From Paenibacillus sp. RUD330 (lineage in GTDB: Bacteria; Bacillota; Bacilli; Paenibacillales; Paenibacillaceae), in assembly GCF_002243345.2 (NCBI RefSeq), contig NZ_CP022655.2:3722501-3786500 (forward strand): a stretch of DNA of 64,000 nt. Direction: 5' to 3'. How positions within the stretch are numbered: position 1 is the stretch's first letter; each line of letters starts with the position of its first letter. The notes below the pieces were generated by a model. The model was given only the letters and a program-made list of their open reading frames with translations. It was not told where the DNA came from and did not search any database. This document shows, piece after piece, positions 9,283 through 17,679 of this stretch. The position numbers and the translations under genes were made by a program.

Positions 9283-9471
9283 CTACCCTCTCTCTTCAAC
9301 GGCTTCTATGGCCTTTATTAGGGCTTCAATTTGCGTCCCCAACTCTTTACATGACTTCGCATCCCCAGCGGCTTCAGCGCCTATATGGTCCAGTTGAAGT
9401 GCATAAAGGCGACGTTCCATTGCCGACAAGTGCAACGATTTGATTTGTGCTTTCTCTTCAAGGCTTATCAT
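9283..9471 (-). CDS. Small helical phage protein, 62 aa
   Basis: The ATG at 9469-9471 is preferred to an upstream in-frame start because GGAGGTGCCCA lies in front of it. The product (MISLEEKAQIKSLHLSAMERR...) is a charged helical hairpin. The family is unknown; it starts the operon that leads to the internal virion proteins. Confidence 0.6.
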   Translation of the reverse strand: MISLEEKAQIKSLHLSAMERRLYALQLDHIGAEAAGDAKSCKELGTQIEALIKAIEAVEERG

Positions 9472-9485
9472 TGGGCACCTCCAAG

Positions 9486-9515
9486 TAAAAAGGCCCGCCA
9501 ATTGGCGAGCCCTGG
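9486..9515 (-). terminator. Terminator between tail genes
   Basis: On the minus strand GGGCTCGCC aatt GGCGGGCC is followed by TTTTTAC. Confidence 0.7.
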
Positions 9516-9517
9516 AT

Positions 9518-10111
9518 TTATTGAGGAAGCTTTGCGATGAACTTTTCATACTCCGGATGGTCTTTGACATATGCCTCTACAGCCGTTTTGGCGGCCTGCA
9601 ATTTCGTTTGTGCATCCGTCAATTCATCCCTCTTCTGCTGCAACTGAGTTTTGTATCGATCGAGTGTAGCTGTATTGACTGGATTTTTAGGCTGGTTGGA
9701 GACCTTAGCTTCCCATTCAGGAATCAACTTTTCCTCATAACCCTTAACCAGTGTCTGGAGGGAATCCACCTTCGTCAAGAGTTCGAAGTACGCTGCGTTC
9801 AGAGTATTAAATTGGTTCGTATTCGCTTCAACCTCGGCCTGTTGCTCGGCGGCCTGTTGTGCGTTTTCTTCTCCGGTCACCGTGACCACCCCACTCTTGT
9901 ATGTGGTTTTCATTCCCATGGCATCGGATATCGTCCGAACAGGTAGGTAAGTCTTGGAGTCTACCACGATTCCACTGCCGATGCTCTTTCCGTTCAAAAT
10001 GACGGACACCGAGCTTTCGACCTTCTTACCCAGTAGTGGGGATGCCGCATAAAGCTGTCCCGTCATCATCAAAACCGCACCGACAACCAAACCCATGATA
10101 AACTTCTTCAC
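9518..10111 (-). CDS. Secreted stalk-domain (copper amine oxidase N-like) protein in prophage
   Basis: The start is set at the GTG at 10109-10111 (MKKFIMGLVVGAVLMM), which has GGAGGT seven bases upstream; the GTG at 10120 lies inside that binding site. A signal peptide covers about residues 1-23 (cleaved after LYAA). Residues 25-80 match the stalk-domain pattern SVILNGKSIGSGIVVDSKTY and LPVRTISDAMGM, common in host cell-surface proteins of Paenibacillaceae. The rest is a coiled coil. A host-like secreted protein among tail genes suggests capture from a host and a role at the cell surface. Confidence 0.78.
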   Translation of the reverse strand: MKKFIMGLVVGAVLMMTGQLYAASPLLGKKVESSVSVILNGKSIGSGIVVDSKTYLPVRTISDAMGMKTTYKSGVVTVTGEENAQQAAEQQAEVEANTNQFNTLNAAYFELLTKVDSLQTLVKGYEEKLIPEWEAKVSNQPKNPVNTATLDRYKTQLQQKRDELTDAQTKLQAAKTAVEAYVKDHPEYEKFIAKLPQ

Positions 10112-10125
10112 CAAGAACACCTCCG

Positions 10126-10893
10126 TTATTGTTGGGTATGCGTATGGTTGGGCACACCCTGCCAGGCATAGGAGCTTCCGCCAACAGTCATGATTTGAGC
10201 TCCAATTGGTATTCCGCAGTTTGCTGCTCCAGCTGTTAAAGTCTGGGCTGACTTTTTCGCCTTTTCATCTAAGGCTGCGCCAAGAGTTTTCCCTTCAAGT
10301 GTTGCAGATAGGCTAGTGAATGATCCGATATTTACATTCCCTTGCAGGTCTAACGTGTTTGCAACAAGCGTAATGCCTATGGGGTGTGCTGTAGCAATTT
10401 GCAAACCACCGCTATCGAATACTACTGGTGCTATATTACTCCCGTCTGTGAATAATAGTACCGGTGCGCCTGTAAAACTTGCATTGTTTGTCTCCATCGT
10501 GATAGATTGATCGGCTGCCCGGTAAGCTCCGAAGAGCTTTTCTAAGGGGTCCATGACGACCATAGGATAGTCATCTGCACTCTTTATCAGCATACCGGTC
10601 GCTACCCCCTTACCACTCTTTGTCACGCGCCAGGGGGCCATTTCAGGGACTGTGGCTCCTGCCCAAAATCGAACGGGATCTTCTCCCTCTTCCGCTGTAG
10701 AGATCCCAACGTCTCCATCGGCCGCATAGAAACGGTCTGGATCGACCATCCACCCGCTTATCTCTCGGACATTTGATGTGCTGAGGTTCCCGTTGACGAT
10801 GAACTCCACCGTCTTTTGCATCTTCGCGACCATATCTGCGAGTTCAGCGACAGACTCCGTACCACTAGGCCTAGCAAATGTGATTTGACCCAT
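10126..10893 (-). CDS. Tail fibre / minor structural protein, 255 aa
   Basis: A short helical N-terminus (VAELADMVAKMQKTVEFIVNG) is followed by repetitive beta-rich sequence with SITMETNNASFTGAPVLLF and DLQGNVNIGSF, a style common in phage minor structural and fibre proteins. It ends GVPNHTHTQQ, similar to the metal-binding HxH tips of fibres. It lies next to the 471-residue tail protein and near the tailspike. Confidence 0.7.
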   Translation of the reverse strand: MGQITFARPSGTESVAELADMVAKMQKTVEFIVNGNLSTSNVREISGWMVDPDRFYAADGDVGISTAEEGEDPVRFWAGATVPEMAPWRVTKSGKGVATGMLIKSADDYPMVVMDPLEKLFGAYRAADQSITMETNNASFTGAPVLLFTDGSNIAPVVFDSGGLQIATAHPIGITLVANTLDLQGNVNIGSFTSLSATLEGKTLGAALDEKAKKSAQTLTAGAANCGIPIGAQIMTVGGSSYAWQGVPNHTHTQQ

Positions 10894-10902
10894 ATTTCCT
10901 CC

Positions 10903-12318
10903 TTACACGGCCGGGAATTGTTTTTCGTCCCAAGATATCTCGCGGATAGTCACTGTTCCTGTTCCTGATATCTTGGTCTTCAAATAAGGGCTAAGAGCCA
11001 TTTGGAAGGGTGTAATCGGAACTCTCTTGTTTGCCAGGACAGCCGCACTAATAGCACCCACGCTTATCCATCCGCTGTCCGTTTCAGGTTCCTTTGATAG
11101 GTAGATCGTCGCCGTACTGCCAGCTGGCTTATTTACCGTCCACCACATTCGCAACCACCGAAGATTCATTGCCATGGATTCCGCCGAAAATGTCTTTGAT
11201 TGCCATTCCCATGTAATGGCTTGGCCGTTGTCTGTTGTCCCGCCGATCTGCATCACACGGCCTTGCGCATCGGCCATGTAAAGCGTTTCGCCCATCTTTA
11301 TGAAATGGGTAGGAGTCCAGTTCTTCCAAATCCACCATGACTGCTGCTGTGAATCCCATACGAGAAGCGTGTCGGCGTTTGAAGTCGAGTTTAGCGGAAT
11401 GGCTACGTACAAATAACGGCCGTCTGCCCCCATGCAGCAGTATTTACGTGCCGACTTAACCATGCCGTCTACATATTCCTGTACCGGCCTGCTGAAAGCC
11501 TTAGAAGGTCTAACACCGCCGCTATAGGTATAAATACCGGTCGTGTCCAAGAAGTACATCACGCCGCCGAGGTTGACGATACTCTGATCGTTGATGGCAC
11601 CTATGTCCTCGGCAACGGAAACGAAGGAGAAGTCGGAAGGACTTGTGCCGTACAACTCCCATGAGGATGAAGGGAAGAATACTGTTGCATGACCAGCGCC
11701 AGACTTTATACCGACGATATTTTCCCCGACATAAGTCTCCTTGCGAAGTGTTCCGGGTGAGCTGTCGTTGGGCCTCCCTGTAACCGTCCATTCGTCAGCC
11801 ACGTTAAGGCCGCTGTAAGCGACTTTATTCTCGATGGCTACATAGAGTCGATTGTCGTGCTGGTCGACGAAATTCGCCCCGTCAGGCGCTGTGGTGACGT
11901 CCTGCACTGTAGAGCCATCATAGCGCTGCATTTTCTGGACTCCGTTGGTCCCAATCAAGTTGGTGTCCGTCCATCCACCTTTGAAATTGCAGAACGACCA
12001 TTCTGCCGAGGTGTCGAGTCCACTCTTGAGTGTCACCCAACTCGAACCATCCCATTTTCGCCATGTGCCATCGTTAAAAACGGCGTGCAGCTGCTGGTTC
12101 TTCCACGTTGATAGCCCTAGTACTCGCGTTCCTACCGCCAAACCAACGACAGAGTACCCAGGTCGTGTCGTAATAGCTGGAGCCTGACTAGATATGAGAT
12201 TGAATAAGGATGGGGATAACGAAGGATTGATACTAAATGTATCCCCTTTGAAGACTCCCGCAAACTCGCGCAACGATTGAGAAGGTGCATTGTTGTTGGT
12301 AGCAGGCCAGAAATTCAT
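10903..12318 (-). CDS. Beta-propeller-like phage tail/stabilisation protein, 471 aa
   Basis: The ATG at 12316-12318 (MNFWPATNNNAPSQSL) follows GGAGGCAACA and is preferred to the upstream start at 12339. The sequence has repeated W-x-D/G blades (GTWRKWDGSSW, LYVAIPLNSTS, LLVWDSQQQSWWIWKNW), typical of podovirus tail-needle-base or stabilisation proteins that cap the portal. The exact family is an inference from pattern and from its position between adaptor/tailspike and fibre genes. Confidence 0.7.
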   Translation of the reverse strand: MNFWPATNNNAPSQSLREFAGVFKGDTFSINPSLSPSLFNLISSQAPAITTRPGYSVVGLAVGTRVLGLSTWKNQQLHAVFNDGTWRKWDGSSWVTLKSGLDTSAEWSFCNFKGGWTDTNLIGTNGVQKMQRYDGSTVQDVTTAPDGANFVDQHDNRLYVAIENKVAYSGLNVADEWTVTGRPNDSSPGTLRKETYVGENIVGIKSGAGHATVFFPSSSWELYGTSPSDFSFVSVAEDIGAINDQSIVNLGGVMYFLDTTGIYTYSGGVRPSKAFSRPVQEYVDGMVKSARKYCCMGADGRYLYVAIPLNSTSNADTLLVWDSQQQSWWIWKNWTPTHFIKMGETLYMADAQGRVMQIGGTTDNGQAITWEWQSKTFSAESMAMNLRWLRMWWTVNKPAGSTATIYLSKEPETDSGWISVGAISAAVLANKRVPITPFQMALSPYLKTKISGTGTVTIREISWDEKQFPAV

Positions 12319-12332
12319 TGTTGCCTCCTTCC

Positions 12333-12372
12333 GATACATAATGTATCATTAATTCACGTACAAGTCACGTAC
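12333..12372. promoter_or_regulatory. Palindrome and direct-repeat operator region of the moron operon
   Basis: A 15-bp palindrome GATACATAATGTATC (12333-12347) is followed by two direct repeats TCACGTAC at 12354-12361 and 12365-12372, with a period of 11 bp (one helical turn). They lie between the divergent tail gene and the small RHH regulator gene. Ribbon-helix-helix proteins bind such phased short repeats, so autoregulation by the 12390 product is likely. Confidence 0.65.
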
Positions 12373-12389
12373 ATTTTCGGAGGTGCTTT

Positions 12390-12548
12390 ATGAAAAAGAG
12401 TGAACGCATTGATATTCGCGTGCCTATTCCGCTGCTGAAAGAGATCGAGCAATACCAAAAGCGGGAGAATATCTCCACGCGGACTGGCGCTTTGTTGAAC
12501 CTTGCAAGAATTGGACTTAAGCAAAAGAAGGATGGTGTTGAAGCATGA
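12390..12548 (+). CDS. Small ribbon-helix-helix (CopG/Arc-type) regulator, 52 aa
   Basis: The ORF runs MKKSERIDIRVPIPLLKEIE with the beta-strand then two helices pattern of CopG/Arc proteins (RIDIRVP, LLKEIEQYQ, TRTGALLNLARIGLKQ). GGAGGTGCTTT precedes the ATG. The stop overlaps the start of the O-antigen ligase-like gene (ATGA), so the two are translated together. It probably represses its own operon through the phased repeats just upstream. Confidence 0.75.
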   Translation: MKKSERIDIRVPIPLLKEIEQYQKRENISTRTGALLNLARIGLKQKKDGVEA

Positions 12549-13744
12549 GTGTTTCAGCAGTACGATTACCGCTCGAACGCGAGCGCACTCCTTTCACGGA
12601 GCTGCTCACAATCCCTTTGCTTGGTCTGACGATTTTCGTTCAGTCCGTCGTTGTCGGAGGGATCAATATCAGCCTTTCGGACGTCTGGCTGTTCATGACC
12701 CTGTTTCTTTTCCTCCCCACGATCAGGCAATTCCGGATTGAGATGAGTTACATAACCGTTGCCGGGTTTTATCTCGCTTGGTGCTTGCTCGCCTTTGTTT
12801 GGGCCACGGACTATACCAAGTCCATCGCCCCGCTGATACAGTTCATGGAGTTTATGGTCGCAGGAATGCTCGTTTTTGGGAGCCTCACAAAGAAAGAAAC
12901 CATCATCAAGACGCTGAGCTTCTATGCCGTCATGGCCTCGCTGCTCGGCTTGGCATCAGTCCTATACGCCATCGCCACTCGCTCGTTCAGCACTCTGTAC
13001 TTCCTCAACTACCACAAGAACGCATTAGGCGCCATCGTCGGCAACAACATCCCGCTGCTTGTTGGTTTGTTGCTAGTTCCAGCACTAAAACACCGCCGCA
13101 AATGGATCGTCGCCGGATTGGTCATTTGCTCGCTATCCTTGCTCATTTCGACGTCCAGGGGCTCTATGCTTGGAGCCATAGTCGGCCTTTGCTTGTTGTT
13201 CCTGCTCGTCAATCGCGTCCGCTTGGTCGCCATCTTCGCGGTACTTGGCGGAGGGCTGTTCTGGCTCTATACCAACTATATTGCCACCGACTACCTGAAC
13301 ACCTTCACCCGGTCCGATAAGTTCTCCAGCGCCTACAGCCGCGTCACCATCTACAATGATGTATGGGCAAAGATTCAAGATGCTCCGTTTCTTGGACACG
13401 GACTCGGAAACTACTTCATCGAAATTGTTTACCTCGGGTTTAAGCAAAACGACCCGAACAATGTCTTCCTCCTGAACCTTGTAGAGGTTGGTGTAATTGG
13501 CCTTATCCTCTTCGTCATCCTCATGGGGTACTTCTTGATCAAGGCGTTCACCAACCGCAAGGCGTTCAGGCTCGATCCGACTTACTTGGTCCTCTCAGCA
13601 ACCCTCTTCGCCTGCTTCGCATCCCAGCTGGCACACATTCAAGTCGACGTCTCTTGGCTGCGCGGGACCGGACTTTTCATGTTCGGCTGCGGTGCCATGA
13701 TGATTTCCCTCAAGCATATTAAAGCGATGGAGGCCAAACCATGA
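12545..13744 (+). CDS. O-antigen ligase / polymerase (Wzy_C-type) membrane protein carried by prophage
   Basis: A 399-residue protein with about ten to eleven membrane segments. The Wzy/WaaL signature region is clear: SLLISTSRGSMLGAIVGL near residue 200, an extracellular loop of about 70 residues containing SAYSRVTIYNDVW and FLGHGLGNYF, then DPNNVFLLNLVEVGVIGL. Such proteins join or polymerise undecaprenyl-linked glycans at the outer face of the membrane. It is on the strand opposite to all neighbouring structural genes and has its own regulator, promoter region and terminator, the mark of a moron. It most likely alters host exopolysaccharide or teichoic-acid-like glycan, which could exclude other phages. 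Confidence 0.85.
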   Translation: MSVSAVRLPLERERTPFTELLTIPLLGLTIFVQSVVVGGINISLSDVWLFMTLFLFLPTIRQFRIEMSYITVAGFYLAWCLLAFVWATDYTKSIAPLIQFMEFMVAGMLVFGSLTKKETIIKTLSFYAVMASLLGLASVLYAIATRSFSTLYFLNYHKNALGAIVGNNIPLLVGLLLVPALKHRRKWIVAGLVICSLSLLISTSRGSMLGAIVGLCLLFLLVNRVRLVAIFAVLGGGLFWLYTNYIATDYLNTFTRSDKFSSAYSRVTIYNDVWAKIQDAPFLGHGLGNYFIEIVYLGFKQNDPNNVFLLNLVEVGVIGLILFVILMGYFLIKAFTNRKAFRLDPTYLVLSATLFACFASQLAHIQVDVSWLRGTGLFMFGCGAMMISLKHIKAMEAKP

Positions 13745-14046
13745 AAAATCTATTGATGTTCGGATTACCTTTTGGTTTTTTGCTGATCCTGGTCACCACT
13801 CAAGTCTTGAATGGGTTATACTACAACGTCATGTGGTCCATTTCTGCAGCTTACGCCATCATGTTAGCTTATTATTTCAAAGGACCGGACATCGTGAAAG
13901 CCATCATTCCGGCCCTCTTACTCGCCCTCTTGATCCTAACCTCTCGGAATCTATTCGTCTTGGAACTGGTTGAAATCATGACGGCCGCAATTTGCTGCTC
14001 ATGCATCGTATTGACTCGCTTAGCAGCAAAAACGAAACAGATTTAA
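13741..14046 (+). CDS. Small multi-pass membrane protein, 101 aa
   Basis: The start overlaps the previous stop (ATGA). Four hydrophobic segments cover most of the protein (about 4-22, 28-45, 52-66 and 72-92), and it ends RLAAKTKQI. It is the third gene of the moron operon and probably works with the Wzy-like protein. I do not recognise its family. Confidence 0.7.
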   Translation: MKNLLMFGLPFGFLLILVTTQVLNGLYYNVMWSISAAYAIMLAYYFKGPDIVKAIIPALLLALLILTSRNLFVLELVEIMTAAICCSCIVLTRLAAKTKQI

Positions 14047-14048
14047 AA

Positions 14049-14076
14049 GAAGCGCAGCCGCTGAGCTGCGCTTTTT
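14049..14076. terminator. Bidirectional terminator of moron operon and tailspike gene
   Basis: AGCGCAGC cgctga GCTGCGCT is flanked by A and T runs and sits between the convergent 14046 and 14075 gene ends. Confidence 0.8.
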
Positions 14077-15709
14077 ATATTTCAAACCACATACCGGCCC
14101 GGCGAACGAATGTGATGAACTTGCCAAAGCCCTGTAGGACTTTGTTCGCCCCTCCTAGCATGATGATCTTGGTTGGGTCGTGTACGAACGTGGTTGCCGT
14201 ACCGTTTATGGACATAAGCCGCACCACCTGACCGTCGCGGCCATCCAGCATGTTCGTGATAGAAGTAGCGACCGTGTTTGCCACTTTGTAATCACTAGAT
14301 CCGGATATATGATTGTATCCAACGGACGGCGTACTCGTATTGATGTCAAACTGAATAAGGTCTTTTGTACGCGCCCTTACGTGTGTGTATTCGATAAAAG
14401 CCTGATCCCCTCCGAGTATCTTCGGAGGCGTAGCTCCTATGATTGTGTTGTCGAAAATGTTTCTTTCGCCCGCGACGCGGAACATGTTCGAAGAAGCATC
14501 TGGCGTTGTGCCGCCTCCGGAGTCTTCGAAATGGTTGTTGCAGAGGGTATTGTTTGCTCCGAGAATATCTACCACTTGACGTTTATTGTTCAATGACTTC
14601 GTGATAAAGCGATTAGACGTGAGGATTGCGCTGTCTTTTAAAATAATTGGATACTCCCCACCACCGCAATAGAGATTGTCAAAGGTGTTTGCATCCATCG
14701 TAACTCGGGAAACGGATGTTGGATCTTGCTTCAAGATCCTAGCCCCGTCCTTCGTTGGCGAGGTGAAGTCATTTCCGATAAATTTCACCAATCCCTGCCC
14801 TTTCAGATAGAACGTGTGTGGTTGTAGATCGGGATTAGCGTAGGCCGTCAAGTCTGTTGCTGAACGTGTGACAATCTGGCATCCCATGAAAGTAAACTCT
14901 TGCACGTTATCCAAGAGAAATGGATTAGAAAGTGTTTGTCCTGCATGAAGTTCGAACTTAGACTTCTCAACGTAGATGTGCCGAGAAAGCTTGTTGGCAT
15001 ATAGCATATATGGATTGTTCTCCATATGTAATGCGGTAATGTGGACGGCATTCGTGTTGTTAGCGCCGGCTGCATCACCCTCCATGGAAATCGCAGCGTA
15101 TACACCATCTGTGCTGCAGTACATAATCCTCCCGCCGAAAATGTAGCCGTCATAGACTTGAACCATCTTCAAGGCCTCGCGCTTGAATCCGGTGATATAC
15201 ATGTCGCTAATGGTAAATTCCGTCTGTACCCGTTCCATGTATACAGCTACGCGATCTGCGGAATTTGCAGCAGTGTTCCAATGGTCGGAACCGAGAATGT
15301 GAAGGCCTTTAATCCCTCCGCCTTTCATCATCCCGCCGACTCCATAGATACCAGCCGAAGGTATAAAGCTAATGACTGGATCTGTCACGTCCTTTCTCGG
15401 CAATAAAACCGAGCCCATTGTACGCCTTCCCGGGACTTGAGATACTTCCGGGGCATTCTCACCCATGAAAATGAGCCCGCAATCACTCACGAGCCCGGCT
15501 GAGGTTTTGTATTGCCCACAGGGGAAGTAGAGCACCGACATCCCATTTGCATTGGCATAGTTTATTGCTCTTTGAATGGCTACCGTATCATCGGTAAAAC
15601 CGTCCCCTCTAACCTTAAAATCCTTGACGTTACAGATGATGTCCTTCCAGATAATATAGTTCTTGTTCGCCTGCTCATACTGCTGGGCAATAAGCTTCAT
15701 GGAGTCCAT
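14075..15709 (-). CDS. Tailspike with pectate-lyase-type right-handed beta-helix
   Basis: The ATG at 15707-15709 is used: it overlaps the stop of the upstream gene and has GGAGGG eight bases before it. The 544-residue protein opens with a short particle-binding part and then the Pectate_lyase_3 block VRGDGFTDDTVAIQRAIN (about 33-52) and YFPCGQYKTSAGL. Long stretches of beta-helix coils follow (SFIPSAGIYG, AVHITALHMENN, NTFDNLYCGGG). Such tailspikes bind and often cut surface polysaccharide for adsorption. It lies directly beside the glycan-modifying moron operon. Confidence 0.85.
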   Translation of the reverse strand: MDSMKLIAQQYEQANKNYIIWKDIICNVKDFKVRGDGFTDDTVAIQRAINYANANGMSVLYFPCGQYKTSAGLVSDCGLIFMGENAPEVSQVPGRRTMGSVLLPRKDVTDPVISFIPSAGIYGVGGMMKGGGIKGLHILGSDHWNTAANSADRVAVYMERVQTEFTISDMYITGFKREALKMVQVYDGYIFGGRIMYCSTDGVYAAISMEGDAAGANNTNAVHITALHMENNPYMLYANKLSRHIYVEKSKFELHAGQTLSNPFLLDNVQEFTFMGCQIVTRSATDLTAYANPDLQPHTFYLKGQGLVKFIGNDFTSPTKDGARILKQDPTSVSRVTMDANTFDNLYCGGGEYPIILKDSAILTSNRFITKSLNNKRQVVDILGANNTLCNNHFEDSGGGTTPDASSNMFRVAGERNIFDNTIIGATPPKILGGDQAFIEYTHVRARTKDLIQFDINTSTPSVGYNHISGSSDYKVANTVATSITNMLDGRDGQVVRLMSINGTATTFVHDPTKIIMLGGANKVLQGFGKFITFVRRAGMWFEI

Positions 15710-16281
15710 CAGCAAAGCCCTCCATACACGTTCTGGATTTGAATGGGCGGGTACACCCTAGACCGCTTGTATTGCTCCTCCAGATCGTTGTACTGCGACA
15801 CAAACCCGTTAGCCATTGTGGTATCCTGGGCCGACTCCGCAAGCTCCTTGCAGAGCCTGTAAACCAGCATCATGTGCCAAGCCTCGTCGAAGTCCGGTAT
15901 CTGCCCTCTGCCGCTGATTGGCGTCGGCTCCATGTAATGGAACACGACAAGCCCGCCTGCAATATCCTTTGTTGGCGTAGGATAGAGGTTAAGGGAGTTC
16001 CCTTCCGTGATGTAGTAGAAGTAGCCAGGAGCGCAGCCTGGAATGGCATCCCGGCTATACTTCACTCCATCCACAAGAACGCCCATGATGTTGCTTGGAG
16101 AAAATGGCATCGTATAGAACGGGTTTCCGGCGATGATATCGAAGCTGGTTGCGGTCTCCGGCTGGTACAGGTACCTCGAATACTCCTTGACAGCATTGGT
16201 CAACAGCAAGAATAGATACGTATCATCGTAGCCATGCGGATATTTCGACTGTACGATGGTCAATATTTGATCAACCGTCAT
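15709..16281 (-). CDS. Head-tail adaptor-like protein, 190 aa
   Basis: The ATG at 16279-16281 (MTVDQILTIVQSKYPHGYDD) is preferred to the TTG at 16290 because GGGGTG precedes it. The protein pattern (DEAWHMMLVYRLCKELAESAQD, LEEQYKRSRVYPP) resembles podovirus adaptor proteins of the P22 gp4 / T7 gp11 type that extend the portal ring. The family is inferred from pattern and from its place between capsid and tailspike genes. Confidence 0.65.
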   Translation of the reverse strand: MTVDQILTIVQSKYPHGYDDTYLFLLLTNAVKEYSRYLYQPETATSFDIIAGNPFYTMPFSPSNIMGVLVDGVKYSRDAIPGCAPGYFYYITEGNSLNLYPTPTKDIAGGLVVFHYMEPTPISGRGQIPDFDEAWHMMLVYRLCKELAESAQDTTMANGFVSQYNDLEEQYKRSRVYPPIQIQNVYGGLC

Positions 16282-16300
16282 CGGCAACACCCCTTATAAA

Positions 16301-16323
16301 AAGAAAAAGCCCCGAGAAGGGGC
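16301..16323 (-). terminator. Terminator after capsid-proximal genes
   Basis: On the minus strand GCCCC ttct CGGGGC is followed by TTTTTCTTTTT. Confidence 0.75.
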
Positions 16324-16324
16324 G

Positions 16325-16648
16325 TTAGTAAATCTGCAGCTCCTTCTTCGGGCCGTCGACGATGCGCTGATTGACGATTTTGGTGCGCCTGTCGCTGTCC
16401 TTGTAGGCTTCGTACACCGATTGAGGTACTTCGACCTCGACGCCGCGCGGTACCGCGTACACGATGCCATTGATGCCGATCGGCACGATGATGTCGTTGG
16501 GATTCTGCGGATCGGTCGGGATCTCGAGCGACTTTTTCGGCTGCGCGTCCAGGATCTGCTTCATGCTGCGCTCTACATCAGCGGCTTGGCGCTCCAAGCC
16601 GACTTGTTCATCGCCTTCGTTTTGACTGTTCGGGATACCTCTTGGCAT
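16325..16648 (-). CDS. Hypothetical phage structural-region protein, 107 aa
   Basis: The ATG at 16646-16648 (MPRGIPNSQNEGDEQ) has AGGAGG seven bases upstream; the ATG at 16654 is too close to that site. The C-terminal half has PIGINGIVYAVPRGVEVEVP, a pattern seen in small proteins encoded next to N4-gp56 type capsids. Its role may be capsid decoration or stabilisation, but I do not recognise a named family. Confidence 0.65.
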   Translation of the reverse strand: MPRGIPNSQNEGDEQVGLERQAADVERSMKQILDAQPKKSLEIPTDPQNPNDIIVPIGINGIVYAVPRGVEVEVPQSVYEAYKDSDRRTKIVNQRIVDGPKKELQIY

Positions 16649-16670
16649 GTTCATTCCTCCTCAGATTGGA

Positions 16671-16690
16671 AAAGGGGGCCGAAGCCCCCG
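16671..16690 (-). terminator. Terminator downstream of the major capsid gene
   Basis: On the minus strand GGGGGC ttcg GCCCCC is followed by TTTTCC. The UUCG loop and its place just after the capsid stop suggest it also protects the abundant capsid mRNA. Confidence 0.75.
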
Positions 16691-16694
16691 TGAA

Positions 16695-17660
16695 TTACAC
16701 TGATGCGCCGGATTCGTAGCGCAGAATCGCCAGTTCCTGCAGACGGACGACCGTGAAAGCGCATTTCCATGCGACCGTGTTGAATTGGTTCAGCGGGTCA
16801 GCCGTACCAGCGGAGCCCGCTTTGTGTACGATGATGTCCGGCTTGCTGGAGCCTTCGATGTCCGGCACGCCATAAGCCCCTTTGCCGATGAAGATCGTAC
16901 CGTATACGTCCGCACCAGTTGCGCCTGCTCCGGCAAACTTTACACCGTTGTGGACTTCAAGGAAGTAGATGCCGTACATCTTGCCGAGCATGCCGTTTTT
17001 GCGGTTGTCGACGTTGACATAGGTGTTTTGGTCCTTCCACTCCTGTGTTTGCATCAGGTCCATCGCTACGTCCGGGTGGATGAAGGCGAGGTAACCCATG
17101 CCCGCACCGTTCGGCAGTTGGATTTGCTTGACCTTGTTGCGAACCAACGTCCGGCGAGCGCGGAGAATGTCCAGCGCTGAAATCTTATCCGTCCCCGCGA
17201 CTTGGTTGCGGGCCGTTTTCGTGCCTGGGTACAGGACGTTCGTGCCGGCGGCAATGATGTCGCGCACGATCGTGTCGATGGACTCGCCCGCATTCTCGCC
17301 CATGAGGCCGGAAACTTCCGTCAGCAGCGGGTCCAGACCGGTCATGTCGATGAACTCCGAGATCTTCGTCCAGTTGCCGTACTCGGAAACCGTGGCGTTG
17401 ATGGCCGTGATGGACAGGTCGACACCGTCAGGCGTTACGCCCTCGGTCAGAGCCGTCGTGGAAACCGCCAGGGAGTTCAGGCGGCGGAAGTTGGTCGTTG
17501 CCCCTTTGTTCCGGGGGATGTTCTTTTTGTCGCCGTATTGCATGTAGAACAGGTTCGGCAGCAGGCGATCCAGCATTGCATCCTGGTAAAACGTGGCTTG
17601 CTCGGCTGTGAGGGCGTTCACACCTGTTGTGCTGTTATACCCTTGTACGTTCGTTGCCAT
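16695..17660 (-). CDS. Major capsid protein, N4-gp56 family
   Basis: The 321-residue protein has the N4-gp56 pattern: AEQATFYQDAMLDRLLPNLF near residue 20, NFRRLNSLA near 58, SEYGNWTKISEFIDMT near 92, and a C-terminal segment GTIFIGKGAYGVPD followed by FNTVAWKCAF. It adopts the HK97 fold and forms the head shell. It follows the scaffold gene and has a UUCG terminator after it. The family is typical of podoviruses and some siphoviruses. Confidence 0.92.
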   Translation of the reverse strand: MATNVQGYNSTTGVNALTAEQATFYQDAMLDRLLPNLFYMQYGDKKNIPRNKGATTNFRRLNSLAVSTTALTEGVTPDGVDLSITAINATVSEYGNWTKISEFIDMTGLDPLLTEVSGLMGENAGESIDTIVRDIIAAGTNVLYPGTKTARNQVAGTDKISALDILRARRTLVRNKVKQIQLPNGAGMGYLAFIHPDVAMDLMQTQEWKDQNTYVNVDNRKNGMLGKMYGIYFLEVHNGVKFAGAGATGADVYGTIFIGKGAYGVPDIEGSSKPDIIVHKAGSAGTADPLNQFNTVAWKCAFTVVRLQELAILRYESGASV

Positions 17661-17679
17661 TGACTAGTCAGCTCCTTAT

